Assembly: GCA_030077755.1 (NCBI GenBank)
Contig: JAQJZZ010000004.1
Coordinates: forward strand, 186,001-250,000
Length of the DNA stretch: 64,000 nucleotides
Reading direction: 5' to 3'
From: Filosporella fistucella
Lineage: Eukaryota; Ascomycota; Leotiomycetes; Helotiales
Part shown: one piece after another, positions 12,595 through 24,628 of the stretch
How the letters are laid out: each line of letters starts with the position of its first letter
Position numbering within the stretch: position 1 is the first letter of the stretch
Position numbers and translations under genes: made by a program
Notes under the pieces: model-generated
Told to the model about the DNA's origin: nothing
Database searches by the model: none
What the model saw: the letters and a program-made list of their open reading frames with translations, nothing else

Positions 12595-15500
12595 ATGGAG
12601 AACGATATCGAAACTGGCTCTGCGAAGTCAGACGCCATTGCGGCGCAAGTATCGAAAATCACATCTCACACTCCAGGTACACGGACGATATCCAATTCAA
12701 ACAAACAAGACCTCGCACAACTCTCAACGTCGCAGAGTAACCACATCTCACTATCAGATGTCGAACCAGTCGAGGTGCAAGTAAGAAATCTCAACGTCAC
12801 GGTAGATATATCGCCTTCTCTGTTATCAATTGAGAAATATTTACCCAAGAAACGAAATGTCGAGCCCCAACCGCAGAAGAAACAAATCCTACATTCGGTA
12901 TCTGCTGCCATGCCAATTGGCACACTTACCGCGATTATCGGAGGAAGTGGATCTGGGAAGACGACTATGCTGAACACAATGGCAGAGCGAATGACCAGCA
13001 GCAGACTCGCATTTGGTGGAACAACTACATTCAACGGCATGGAAGGGGTCAACAGTGTGCGGAGTGCGTATGTGATGCAGCAGGATGTACTGATACCTAC
13101 CCTCACTGTTCGAGAAACCTTGCGATATTCGGCGGATCTGCGATTACCACCTCCCACTACTGAAGAAGAACGGCGAACGGTGGTGGAGGAAGTTATACTT
13201 GAACTTGGGCTCAAGGAATGCGCAGACACGAGAATTGGCAATCACCAACACAAAGGCTGTTCTGGAGGAGAGAAGAGAAGGACCAGTATAGGCGTCCAAT
13301 TGTTGAGTAATCCAAGTGTGCTCTTTCTGGATGAACCGACCACAGGACTAGATGCTACAAGTGCTTTCCAATTAATTCGAACATTGAAGAGCTTGGCTAC
13401 CAAGGGGAGGACTATTATCACCACAATTCATCAACCGAGATCTGAAATATGGGGGATGTTCGATGGATTGGTGATTCTCACCAGGGGAAGTCCTGTCTAC
13501 TCTGGGACAGCAGTCGGATGTATACCATGGTTCAAGAAAATTGGCATGGAACTACCACCATTTGTCAATCCGGCAGAATTCTTAATCGATATCGCGGCTA
13601 TTGACAATCGTTCCCCGGAACTAGAGGCTGCCTCTTCAGAAAGAGTAGAGGGTCTCAAGAGTGCCTGGGTGGAAGAAAGTGGGAGACTGTATACTGCGGA
13701 CGAGAAGAGTGCAACCGCAACACATGCTGCAAAATCTCGTAAACAAGCACCTCCACTTCATTCTCCGTTCTTACGACAAACACGCGTTATGACTGCTCGT
13801 ACATTCAAAACTACTTATCGAGATCCTATGGGAATGGCTGGATCATTAAGTGAAGCTGTTTTGATGGGCATTTTGACTGGATGGGTATTCTTTAATCTAA
13901 GCCGAGATCAATCTGGAATTCGGAGTCGACAGGGTGCACTTTATAACGCTGCTGCTTTGCAGGGCTATCTCATCCTCATGTTCGAGACGTACAGACTTAC
14001 TATCGACATTCAGGTGTTTGATCGTGAACACAACGAGAATGTGGTTGATGTAGTGCCATTTTTACTGAGTCGACGCATTGCAAGATTTTTGACTGAAGAT
14101 CTTCCAGTTCCTCTGGCTTATTCTGTTACTTTCTACTGGATGGCTGGATTTCGCGCGGATCCGTCCACATTCTTGATTTTCTTCTCGGTCATCTTCGTTA
14201 GTCAATATATTGCCGTGACTTACGCCGCAGCTTGTGTATCTGCAGCACGATCTTTTGCTGGAGCTTCATTGATTGCGAATCTGGGCTACACCATCCAAAG
14301 TATGGCTTGTGGATACTTTATTCAGTCGAATTCCATACCGGTCTACGTCAGATGGCTGAAGTGGACCGCGTACGTCTTCTATGCCTTTGGCGCGCTTTGT
14401 GCCAATGAATTTGATGGTCAATTTTATGACTGTCCGTACCCAGGCGGAGAAGACAATCCAGCATGTGCTCAGTACACAGGCGCGTTCATCATGGATTCCT
14501 TGGGATTTCCATCAAATTGGATCGTCAGACCCATGATTTTCATGGTAGCATTTGTGATCATGTTTTATTTCTCCGCGTGGGTAGGATTGAGATATCTTCG
14601 AGTTGAAATGACAATTGCCCAATCTCGTAACTCTGAGGCAGATCTTTCATCTGGGAAAGAGAAGATGGCTGTCAGGTCAAGAGCAGAAGTCCGGACTGTT
14701 GATATTGGATTGGATGGATTTGCATTGGATCTTGACAAAATGTCAATTCTGGGACGAAAACTACCAACGAAAACGATCCTCAAACCGGTCACTGCCACTT
14801 TTCAAGCCGGACTGCTTAATATCATTATGGGTCCCTCAGGTAGCGGGAAAACATCTCTGCTCAATGCGATGGCGTTACGCTTACATAACAGTATCGGTAC
14901 TAAGTATCGACAGATCGGAGAGATGACCTTCAATGGATCCGTGCCATCAGACTCAGTCATTCGATCAGTCTGTTCATATGTGTGCCAGGACGACGATGCA
15001 TTGTTACCATCTCTCACTGTTCGCGAAACACTTCGATTCTCCGCTGGCTTAAGACTTCCGAGCCACATGTCTACTGCTCAGAAACACCAACGTGCTGAAG
15101 AGGTCCTTCTCAAGCTTGGTCTTAAGGACTGTGCTGACAATCTCATCGGATCTGATACCATCAAGGGAATCTCAGGAGGAGAGAAAAGACGTGTATCAAT
15201 AGCCGTTCAAATTTTGACAGACCCACGTGTTCTCCTTCTCGACGAGCCAACCTCTGGACTAGATGCATTTACAGCATCATCTATCATGGAGGTTCTCCAA
15301 GGTCTCGCGCAAGAAGGCCGTACACTGATTCTGACTATTCATCAATCTCGATCCGATCTCTTTCAAAAATTTGGCAACGTCCTTCTACTAGCTCGTGGAG
15401 GCTCCCCAGTCTACGCAGGAAATGGTGCCGGTCTCCTCCCTCACTTCGATTCCCTTGGCTATCCATGTCCAACTACTACCAACCCCGCCGATTTCGCCTT

Positions 15501-16625
15501 AGATCTCATCACCATTGACCTTCAACACTCAGCTCGCGAGGAAGCTACCCGAGAAAAGGTCCGAGGGCTGATAGCCTCCTGGTCAAGCGGGGACTTCGCC
15601 GCTGTTATAAATCCAACTACCATTTCCACCCCTGCTGAACTAGGCGCACTAATCCGAAAACCTACTTCATTCCTCTCAGCCTACCCAATTCTCGTCCACC
15701 GCGCATTCATCAATTTCCGTCGTCAGCCTCCCCTCATCGTTGCGCGTGTAATGCAAGTGACCGGGCTGGCCATAATCTTAGCACTCTTCTTCGCTCCTCT
15801 CAAAAACGACTACGAATCTGTACAGACTCGGTTAGGGTTTATCCAAGAATTCTGCGCTTTCAACTTTGTCGGTATGCTACAGAATGTAGCTGTCTATCCA
15901 AATGAGAAGGATGTGTTTTATCGTGAGAATGATGATGGCACGTACGGAGTTGAAGCCTTCTTGGTACAGTATATTACGCTCGAAGTACCATTTGAGATTG
16001 TGACGAGTCTCATCTTTGCTGTGTTGACGGATCTGGCCGCTGGGTTGCCGCGGACCCCGCAGATGTTTTTTGTGTGCTTCTTCAATTGTTTCTGCATTGT
16101 GAGCTCGGGAGAGAGCTTGGGTATTATGGTATGTCCGCCGATCATCCTTGACTCACATGACATTTTCATCGTGCTAATAAAAAATAACAGTTCAATACCC
16201 TCTTCGCTCACACCGGTTTCGCCGTAAATCTAACCTCGGTCTTCCTCTCCATCGCCCAATTCATGTCCGGCGTAATGTCCATAAATATGCCTTCCTTCCT
16301 CCAAGGTGTCAATTATCTTTCTCCCCTCCGATATGCCATCCGAAACCTCGCACCTTACTCGCTCTCATCCATCACTTTCACCTGTTCTGACTCTCAGCGT
16401 CTCCCAGATGGCCACTGTCCTATTGAGACGGGCAAACAGGTTCTGCAGTTGTATGACCTAGATACGAATCCGGGGCTTAATTTGCTTGCCTTGGGTATCT
16501 GTGCGTTGGTGTACAGATTGGTTGCGTATGCGCTGCTTAAGGCTGTTAGGACGCATTGGGGAAGTCCGAGGGAGTGGAGGGAGAGAAGTAGGAGAGTTTT
16601 AGGAAGGAATGAGGGTGGGAGTTAG
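12595..16625 (+). CDS. Full-length ABCG transporter (WHITE-type, two NBD-TMD halves)
   Basis: Exons 12595..16128 and 16191..16625 with a 62-nt intron (GTATGT...AACAG) give 1322 residues. The start is the first ATG (MENDIETGSAK). The order is NBD1-TMD1-NBD2-TMD2. NBD1 has Walker A GGSGSGKTT at about 116-124, signature CSGGEKRR at about 222 and Walker B LFLDEPTTGLD at about 242, with the TIHQPRSE switch. NBD2 has Walker A GPSGSGKTS at about 746, signature ISGGEKRR at about 859, Walker B LLLDEPTSGLD at about 880 and TIHQSRSD. Six-helix transmembrane blocks follow each. In classical fungal PDR pumps the first Walker A lysine is replaced; here both sites look canonical, as in a fused pair of WHITE half-transporters. 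It probably exports lipophilic compounds or lipids at a membrane; the substrate is unknown. Confidence 0.95.
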
Positions 16626-17015
16626 AGCTAGACGCTATTCTGACGAATGAACTTGTTCAAAAATCATATCACATAATTCATGATTTTAATTCATCTTTCT
16701 CACTATTCCAGCACCGTCTGCTTCACATGGCTATCTCGCTCCGATCCACTGTAGAGTGTCGTCACTATCTATACCCCAGTGGGCTAGTGGGATATTAGAG
16801 TATGGCTTCAACATCCTGATTGAAGAACTAATATACATATATACAAGAACCTGCTTGAATCCCATCCGATTCCATTCTGTTGCCCGTAACTGACATGAAA
16901 GCCGTGATTTTCCGTGTACCAACTTTATCTCTTTCTCCTCCGCTGTCATAAATCACCGTCTTAAACTGACCTCATACCATTTTCCACTCACTCCACCTCC
17001 CCTATCATTCCAAAC
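16626..17015. other. Convergent intergenic region
   Basis: 390 bp between the 3' ends of the ABC transporter and the minus-strand peroxygenase. It is AT-rich terminator-type sequence and I see no gene. Confidence 0.6.
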
Positions 17016-18101
17016 TCAAGCAGACAAAACACCTAAGTGCAAATCCCTGAAGTTAGCCCGCTTAGCATGCGTCGTCGCATCAGTAGCAGAAGGCGTAAAC
17101 AGATTCGTGGCGTTCTTGATCAAGTTCGATGTAGCCATGACTTGGTCTAGGGTGATGGGGCTAGCTTGCTTGGTCCATCCTAGATCCGTAGGCAACTTCT
17201 CATTCTCTATATACTTGGTTAGCAAAACATGTTACAAGCATCTATTCCTGAGTTGTTCTTCAAGAGGAGAAATGAAAGGGGCAGGAAAAGAGGGAGTACA
17301 ACAAGTACGACGAAAAGAAGGAAAAGAAAATACTAACCAAAGAAAAAAACAACCTTCTCCCTATCCACAGTCCCACCCGGAATATCGCCAAAGATCAAAA
17401 TCGGCGCAGCCAACTCCCCCAAACTGAAGTTCTCCACCGTGCTAGTGAAGGTATAGGTCGGATTAAACGCTTTACTCGTCACCTGTCTGGCCACCTTGCC
17501 CATAGCTAACATGTTAGCGTTGAGTGTAGAGCCGGTCCAATATTGGGTCGTCTCGGCAAAGATGGAGGCGTTGAAGACGTGGTTGTTGCCAAAGAAGGCA
17601 TCGGAGCGGGAGAGGGAGGCGTCGTGCTCGAGGACATTGTGTTTGTTTAGTTGGTCTCTATGGAATATTAGTCCATAAACATGATAACGACATCAGAGGG
17701 AGAAGGTAAAAGTGAATAGGTGAAGGTGTGGGAAGAGGAAGGATACATACAGGGTAAAAAATGTAGCATTAGGCTCGGGGTTAATGAAGATAGCTTGCTC
17801 CCACATGATATTCGCTACCGCGGGATCGAAATTCAATCCATTTGTGAGGGCAGAAACGGCATTCTCTCGTGTGATGTTGCGTCCGTCGTGCGGGAGGAAA
17901 CCGTGGTTTGCGAGGGTGTTCATCATTGGGCAGGGACCGCGGACTGGGGGTTTGTTAGCATGTTTGTGGTATTGGAGGGAAAAGGGACGTACAATCATCT
18001 GGTCCACCAGGTGCCCAATCTGAGATGAAATCTCTCTTGTAGTGAGGTTTAGCGGTGACGACTGCGAGAGTCACGGTGCTTGAGAGGAAGGAGAGCTTCA
18101 T
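17016..18101 (-). CDS. Short heme-thiolate peroxidase/peroxygenase (peroxidase family 2)
   Basis: Four exons on the minus strand (18101..17993, 17943..17751, 17657..17338, 17206..17016; introns 49, 93, 131 nt) give 270 residues. A signal-like N-terminus (MKLSFLSSTVTLAVVTA) is followed by a KR. The proximal heme motif P-C-P is in RGPCPMMNTLANHG, with Cys41 as the expected axial thiolate ligand. The distal motif E-H-D (111-113) is in LEHDASLSRSDAFFG. This PCP-EHD arrangement is that of the short unspecific peroxygenases and chloroperoxidase relatives, which use hydrogen peroxide to oxygenate or halogenate small molecules outside the cell. The C-terminal block (ENEKLPTDLGW) is also conserved in the family. 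Exon 4 was placed at the acceptor giving FFENEKLP. Substrate and activity are unknown. Confidence 0.92.
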
Positions 18102-18215
18102 CTTGAGTTTGGAAAAGTGTATGGTATCTGTGGATAAGAGGCAAGATGTTTTGGAAAGCAAGTCGAGTATCAGTTGAGAGATGAGGTATCGAGCACGAAA
18201 GAGCGGGAGGTAGTA

Positions 18216-18223
18216 CTTATATA
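18216..18223 (-). promoter_or_regulatory. TATA box of the peroxygenase gene
   Basis: On the minus strand this reads TATATAAG, about 115 nt upstream of the ATG at 18101. This is a usual distance for a fungal core promoter. Confidence 0.55.
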
Positions 18224-19944
18224 CCATCCATCATCTCAAGCACGTACCTACCGTATAGCAACAATATACGACTCCCTGCATAACCTCACCACATTTCCTA
18301 AAACTTACCACCTATCACTAATCCATCCGAACCTCGTTGACGTCCTAACAAGCTTAACCCAGCCCCTAAAACCGGAGATTTGCTTCCCCTCCCTAGAAAC
18401 ACGCACAAAATATATTCTCCTCGACGATCTCATCGGCATCTGAGTACCAGTCCCCTCTTCCACTCATCTATATCCCTGTCTCTAGACCTTTCCGTGCACC
18501 TCGGAAGCTTTCTAGCGAATAGGAATAGAGGCGATTACATTCTTACCCCTCTCTCGCCGTCTGATTTGAGAAATGGATGGTGAAACGGAGCATAGCCACT
18601 TATAGATGTGTGGTTGGGGATTTTGTAGCTTGGTTGCGAGTACGAGGTTTGTACGACGCGATCGGCGACGAATTAGGAGTGGTGGATTGCGAGTGCGAGG
18701 AGCTACGGGAGCGAGGGAAATGTCAAAGAGGTGATGGGATGAGGTTGATGATGATCGTTGTTCTATAATGGTGGGATATATGATCAAGGTACGGACGTGT
18801 TTCTACTTTATGAAAACAGCGTTTCTTTACTAAAATATACACCTCTGTGGGAATATGTGTGTAACCAGAGATAATTCAGATTGACCTAGCAAGTCTCCTA
18901 CCTCGAACGCAGTTGGGAAAATGCTTTCTTCACATCGATTCGTTTCTTGTTTCCATATCTTATCTAAACTCAACTACGAAGCCGTCAAGCCACACGCCTC
19001 ACCCGTCAAGTACCGACATCATCTCTAACTTTCCACCCGACAAACCTTCCTAATCTCCTATGCCTAAATGACGCGCATCAACTCCTCCTACCGCCAAATG
19101 ACCAAAGCACGCTCCTCTGGTCGATCATCATGACTAGCAAAGTTTCAGCAGCCGTCCGAGTCTAGCGAGGTACGAAGACCGAGTTTTTCGGTTACTAGTG
19201 GCCACTCGCTTGCGGAAAGGGGAGAAGGTGAGTGGTGATAGGATAGGCTTATAGTATTAAGGCATTTGAAATCGAGAGAACGGCTGTGGAAATGTTTTGT
19301 GCAAGCCAAGACGGGGAGAGAGGACCCGGTGATAGGAAGAAGGGATTTGCTCGGTGGATGAGGTGCCTCTTGTGGCTTGGGAAGAGGAGGGGTTTTTTCA
19401 GGAAGTGGATTGAAGGTTAATAAAAGTAATGCCGAAAGTTTATACTTGCAGGAAGATGATTCAATTTAGGTACCGCCTCTGATCCAATCATATTGGTGGA
19501 GAAAAGGTATACGAAGTTCAAAATTTTTATGTCAAGGTATAACAAAGGTCGATTGCTGAAGTATTACGAACGAGAATAAAGAGGCGAATTTCACGTTATT
19601 CAACACAATAACTTTATCCTTCTCGAATCTTACTCGTTGATATCACACCAGAAATAAAATTCAATGTTCTTAGCGCAGAATCTCATTTCATAACATCGGA
19701 CGACGCATCTCAGGTATATAACGTTCCTTTCTGGCGGAAACCTCCAAGTTCTTATCCAACTACAAAGAATAATGACTCTCAACAATCTACTTGGGATGCT
19801 GAACCTGACTAGGTGTTATACCACTATAAAATGGCATATTCTATCTTTGTGTCTTGACCATTGGAAGCCTTTGCGTCGTTTAAAGTTCTAGCCGTTCAGA
19901 ATAATAGCTTTCTAAGTAATGTCAGACAATATCAACGTCATTCA

Positions 19945-20073
19945 AACGGCGATCAATAACCCCAACTGCCGCTGGTATTTCTTTGAGATGCGACGAGCTC
20001 TCCAGATTCTATACAGGCTGAGAAAGAAAGCTCCTTGACCGGCGGTTATTAGTCCCAACTGTCGCCGGTATCC
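19945..20073. repeat. Pair of imperfect direct repeats with CCGGCG/CGCCGG arms
   Basis: Two copies about 95 bp apart share the core CAACTG(C/T)CG(C/)C near 19945-19978 and 20039-20073. The second copy is itself an inverted repeat: CCGGCG, about 18 bases, CGCCGG. The first has the same arms with substitutions. It could be a protein-binding dyad or part of a decayed element. Confidence 0.6.
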
Positions 20074-20463
20074 GATGAGTTTATTTCGACGAAAAAGGAG
20101 AGAAATCCTGTCCGCGATGCCAGATGAAAGGGAACTAAGATATGCCCGGCTTTATATAATAGACGTGCTCATCGTCCGAACTTGTATTCGACTGTTCGAT
20201 CGACCCCTGACGTTTATTCGCGTTGGCATAGAACATTATTGAAAACAATTTGACATCCCTATATGTCTGGAAGGGAATTTGCGTATTAAAGAATCAAGTA
20301 TCTGTGAATTATATGATATCTCTATGGTAAAATATATTCAAATACCATAGCTATGCCTATTTAGGTGCCATCTCTTCCAAACCTAGTCTGCCCAAGGTCC
20401 TGGAATATCATCCACGTTTCCTTTCTTGGATGTTTGAAATATGTGTAAAGCAGCCGCTTTATT

Positions 20464-20745
20464 GACTAGATTAAAGCGGGTAAACGTCGGGTATATTTGT
20501 ATAAAGTAAATAAAATATTGGCGTGAAATATTCTTGTGATAATAGTAGAGGAAATTTGTAGAATATTTGAATTTCCTTAATATAGTCTTAGAGTTTTATT
20601 TTTTATCTACTTTCTTGAATAATTAAATATTTTATATAAAGCAAGCACTATATAGACTAGATGGAATAGTTAAGCATCGGGTATAATTATATAGTATAAA
20701 CAAAACAATTAGCGTAAGATAGTATAGTAATAGGTAGGTAGTAGA
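20464..20745. repeat. Diverged AT-rich direct repeat, spacing about 191 bp
   Basis: Copies starting at 20464 and 20655 both begin GACTAGA and share a CGTCGGGTATA/CATCGGGTATA block followed by similar AT-rich sequence. By eye they are roughly 65-70 percent alike over some 80 bp. Confidence 0.5.
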
Positions 20746-21204
20746 AGAGGAGAGTTGTGGAAAGTCTCGTCTAATTAGGTACGGCTCAAAGAAATACAAG
20801 AATTCGAGGACCGGGGAGGATTAAGGGCGTGAATCTCCAATGCTTCACTAGACAATTCTATAGGAAATGGCAAAGCAATGACAAAGTGTAGAATAGAAAG
20901 GTGGAAGAATATACCATTAATACTCTGGACCCACTGAGCTACAGAATGTGACAACAATACCGATCGCAAGTGTAACTCTACAATGCCAACAAGTTCCCAC
21001 TGGATTTGTAACAACCGGTGAAAGTACGGAACACACAGCAAAGCAAACAAGAGCAAGACAGCAAAATTACAGAACTTCTATTTTTGGCATCCATAGCTTT
21101 TGCCAAGATGAGTTGATATAATACAGACGTCTATTCCCCGCCCATGAATGCATTCGTTATACAGAGTGGCCAAAAAGCCGGTGTAAGAGGAGTTTGTACA
21201 ATCA

Positions 21205-22619
21205 TCACTTCCTTCGTTTCAAGGTTTTGATGGCCATTTCCACCAGCCCCTCTTTGGCTTCACTATCGGGGAAAGCACTAATAGCTGTAATGGCCCTGTT
21301 TGCATATTCCTCAGCCAGAGCACGGGTTTGCTCTAGACCATCACTTTGGAGAACGAGTTCTCGTGCCTGCGATTATGTTAGGAGATTTTCTTGAGAGATC
21401 AGATGTGACTTACCCTTGCAACATCACCTTCTTGGGAGAATTTTCTCCCCACAAGTGAGCCCAGTTCCTTATTATTTTTCCACGCAAAAATGAGTGGAGC
21501 TGTAGCCAAGCCCAATTCCAAATCCGCTCCAGCAGGTTTTCCCAACTCCTTCTCACTGATTGTGTAATCGAGCATATCATCTACCAATTGAAACGCCAGT
21601 CCCAAGTTTTTGCCATACACATATGCCGCATCCACAGTTGGCCCATCAGCACTTCCCAGTAATGCAGCCGCCCTACATGATTTCGAAATCAAGCTTGCTG
21701 ACTTCAAATATGTTTTCTGGAGGTAGTATGTAATCGTCTCTTCTGTCCAGACGGGGTTCTTTTCATCTCTAGCCGTATTCTTCAATTGCATGAACTCTCC
21801 TTCCACAAGATTCGCAATGACTGTAGCAAGTAGCTCTGTCACTTCTGCATCGCGTAGCCTAGCAAGAGCCACAGAAGCTCTGCTCAACAAAAAGTCTCCT
21901 GCCAATACTGCCATCTTATTCCCAAATTCGAGATTCGCGGACGGAGCTCCACGCCGGGAGACTGAGTGATCAATAACATCGTCATGGAGGAGTGATGCAG
22001 TGTGTATTAATTCTGTGATTTCCGCCAACCGTCTCTGAGAAGGTAATATGTCACTTTCATTTGCTGGGTATGAGGTTTGAGTATGTGTGATTGGATTCGT
22101 GGAAGGAGAGGATGGGTTGACATCTGAAAGTATAGACATTGGTGAGATAGCATTATCGATATCCACTGACCCTTGTTGGCCATTATAACGTGCTGACTTT
22201 GGCGACAGAGCTGTTGCTCGAGACATCAGGAGAACGATCATTGGTCGCACATGCTTTCCCTCCCCTTGTGTATAGTATTTCGCAACCGTATCGAGTGAAG
22301 GGTGTCCAGAACCAAGCAGCTGCCGTATATTACCCGTCAAAAACTTCATTTCCTTAGCCACCATGCGCAATGGGTCCACCGTGATATTTCCATTACTGGC
22401 TGCTCTCGCAGTGGCGTTCGAGAAAACATTCGAGGCCACCGAAACCGCTTGTGCCCATGATGATTGCCTCCTTCGCGTCGGGTGATGTATTGCAGTAGGA
22501 ACAGGCTGTTGGGAATACCGCGAGGCTAATTGACATCTAGAACATGCCGTATACAGCTGGAATTTCGAACTCGAGGAGCTATTCAAGAGCTGTGAAGCTC
22601 GACTCGACCGGATCACCAT
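21205..22619 (-). CDS. COQ1: Mitochondrial polyprenyl diphosphate synthase (COQ1 type)
   Basis: Exons 22619..21414 and 21366..21205 (47-nt intron) give 455 residues. It makes the long isoprenoid tail of ubiquinone by repeated addition of IPP to an allylic diphosphate, in the mitochondrial matrix. The first aspartate-rich motif is LHDDVID at about 213-217 and the second is QLVDDMLD at about 347-351. The GEGKHVRPM substrate block is present. The N-terminal 80 residues are Ser- and Arg-rich without acidic residues, as in a transit peptide. A low-complexity insert (about 150-200) before the first motif fits fungal COQ1 proteins. The first in-frame ATG is at 22619; the open frame upstream has none. 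It diverges from VMA12, sharing a 493-bp promoter region. Confidence 0.95.
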
Positions 22620-23112
22620 AGCCCAAGCCCCTGTTGAATGTGACCCTACCCTACGTTGAACCTGCGAGCATGAGAATCTTTGAGCAGCACCAAGAAATGA
22701 AAAGAGAGTCAATTGGCGTATTTGAAGAGCGGTATAGTGAGATTTCGTGGTGTTGATGGAACCATGCCGTAGAATCCCGATATAATTTTTTCGGCGTAAC
22801 CTTGATCCGATAGTCGTCTAGTTTAGCCGGATTTGGGAGCTCGACGCGATAAGCTTTCAAAAAATGATACCTGAAGGTAAGAGCTTACATTTTCCCACGG
22901 GTTTCAGCAAGCACTTGGAGACATTTTCGACGTGGCCAGCTACTATTCTGAAATAGTTGAAGGACTTGTGGACTCCAACGTCGAGTTGGAAGGCTACCCA
23001 CGCTAATAAGACGAAAGCCTGATTAAAAGCGGAATTCCGCTTTGCTGGACCTCAAAACATTTGAACAGACACCTATCATCGTTCCATCGATTGGCTTAAA
23101 ACAGAAGTCAAT
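22620..23112. promoter_or_regulatory. Shared promoter region between COQ1 and VMA12
   Basis: 493 bp separate the divergent start codons. I see no strong TATA box, as is common for housekeeping genes. Confidence 0.5.
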
Positions 23113-24099
23113 ATGGTGCTACTCACCATGACTGCCTCTATAGTAGAGGCCTTGGAGAAAATTCAAGCTCTTGGTGCGAATCTACCCGAAGAGGGCCACA
23201 TTGGACCAGCAGAAAGCCAGGCATCCGAGAAGCTTCCAGTATCCGCACAATCGACCGAGAAAGAAGGAGAGGGTTCCGATAGCTCAGAAGCCGAGGGATC
23301 CAAGGTGCTGAAGGACGAGAGACAATCTGCAGAACCAAAGCTCTCGAATCCCAAAGTTGGCAACCCAATATCGCATGGGCAAATCATCGACATATCTACA
23401 CAAATGAAGTCACACAACTCACAGCCTTGCCGGCTCGAAGAACTACTCAAGGGATCAAAAGTCTACATCCCGCCACCACCTCCCAAGCCAGAACCTGTAT
23501 GTACCAGCGAGATTCGTGATGAAGCCAGCTAATTATCACATCAGACATCCGAATACAAAGCTCTAATGGCTCGCCTTCGACGAGAAGAAGAAGCTCGATC
23601 CTACGAAAGAATGACTAATCCACCTCCTCCGATGGAAACCTTCTCGCAAAGATTTCCTGCTTCCTCTGCAGCTCATGCATTCCCAGCCAGCTTTCAGAAT
23701 GTTAATACCTCTGATCCCGATGACGACGGAACCACGTATGCGGATATCGATAGGCAAATGGCTTTGATATTTAATGTTCTAATCAGTATTGTGGCATGTG
23801 CAGCTGCCATCTGGATTGCAGCAAGATGGTGGAGTACACCCATGCGATTAGCTTTGAGTATGAGCGGAAGCATGTTGGTGGGAGTTGCGGAAGTCGTGGT
23901 GTACTCGGGATACATTAGACGGGTGAGCGAGGCAAAAGGAAAGGAGAAGAGCATTAAGGAGGTGAAAGAGGTGGTGAATACTTGGGTTGTGGGTGGTGAT
24001 GAAGTCGAGGTTCCAATAGATAAGTCTGTTCCTCCAGCTGCTGGGGACATTGAAGTGGAAGATGTCAAGGCGCGGAGGAGGAAGAAGGATATTTCATAA
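23113..24099 (+). CDS. VMA12: ER factor for V-ATPase assembly (Vma12/TMEM199 family)
   Basis: Exons 23113..23496 and 23545..24099 with a 48-nt intron give 312 residues. The N-terminal half is acidic and disordered, then comes a proline run before the intron. The conserved block begins at YKALMARLRREEEARSYERM (about 132-151). Two membrane segments lie at about 200-222 and 229-251 with a short WWSTPMR turn between them, which is the typical hairpin of the family. The tail ends in a basic, lysine-rich segment. Family members sit in the ER membrane and, with Vma21 and Vma22, help assemble the V0 sector of the vacuolar proton pump. The length exceeds yeast Vma12 because of the N-terminal extension. 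Confidence 0.88.
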
Positions 24100-24628
24100 T
24101 ATATTGTTTGTTCTTCTGAGATCACTCAGTCACATTTCTCTATGAAACTTAGCAAGTGCTAATGTTTGCACTTGTGTCCCTCTTTCTCAAATACTAGATT
24201 CTAGCCGGGTTTAGTTCCTATATTTGGTTTCTTTTCGCCAGCGTTTACTCACCATCAAGGACCCGGATCCAGGTGCATTGGTTCTTCAAGCGACGAATGA
24301 ATGATAATTTGAAGCCTCGTGGTAACATTATCTCGTTGGGAGAAGCGACAAATCTTCGGAGAACATTCGAACAGCTTGAAAGTTTATATATGGCCATTTG
24401 TAGCAGGAAAGTCTACGAGCGACGCTGTGGGTTCGACGCAGTCGTCAAAGTCCTAATATGATTGCGAAATTATTGTCCCTCGTTCTGATTGCACAACCTC
24501 AGCCCGAAGGGACCGAATTGCTGCTTAAGTAGATTCACTGGAAGTGAAAAGATACTCGTATTATATCTGTATGGAATTTGTTGTAAGATTACTTGCCCTG
24601 GCAACTTTTTATCTGCTGAAGAGATTTT
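24100..24628. other. Convergent intergenic region
   Basis: 529 bp between the 3' ends of VMA12 and the NmrA-like gene. Two small plus-strand frames (24273-24461, 24489-24836) partly overlap the 3' end of the next gene and look like chance. Confidence 0.55.

Larger units (their letters stand above)
18224..21204. other. Gene-free 3-kb region with degenerate repeats
   Basis: No supported gene. It holds a pair of related 34-bp motifs (19945-19978, 20039-20073) and an AT-rich stretch with two diverged direct copies (20464-20556 and 20655-20745). The AT richness and transition-like differences suggest an old mutated repeat, possibly a RIP-damaged element; that cause is inferred. Confidence 0.5.
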
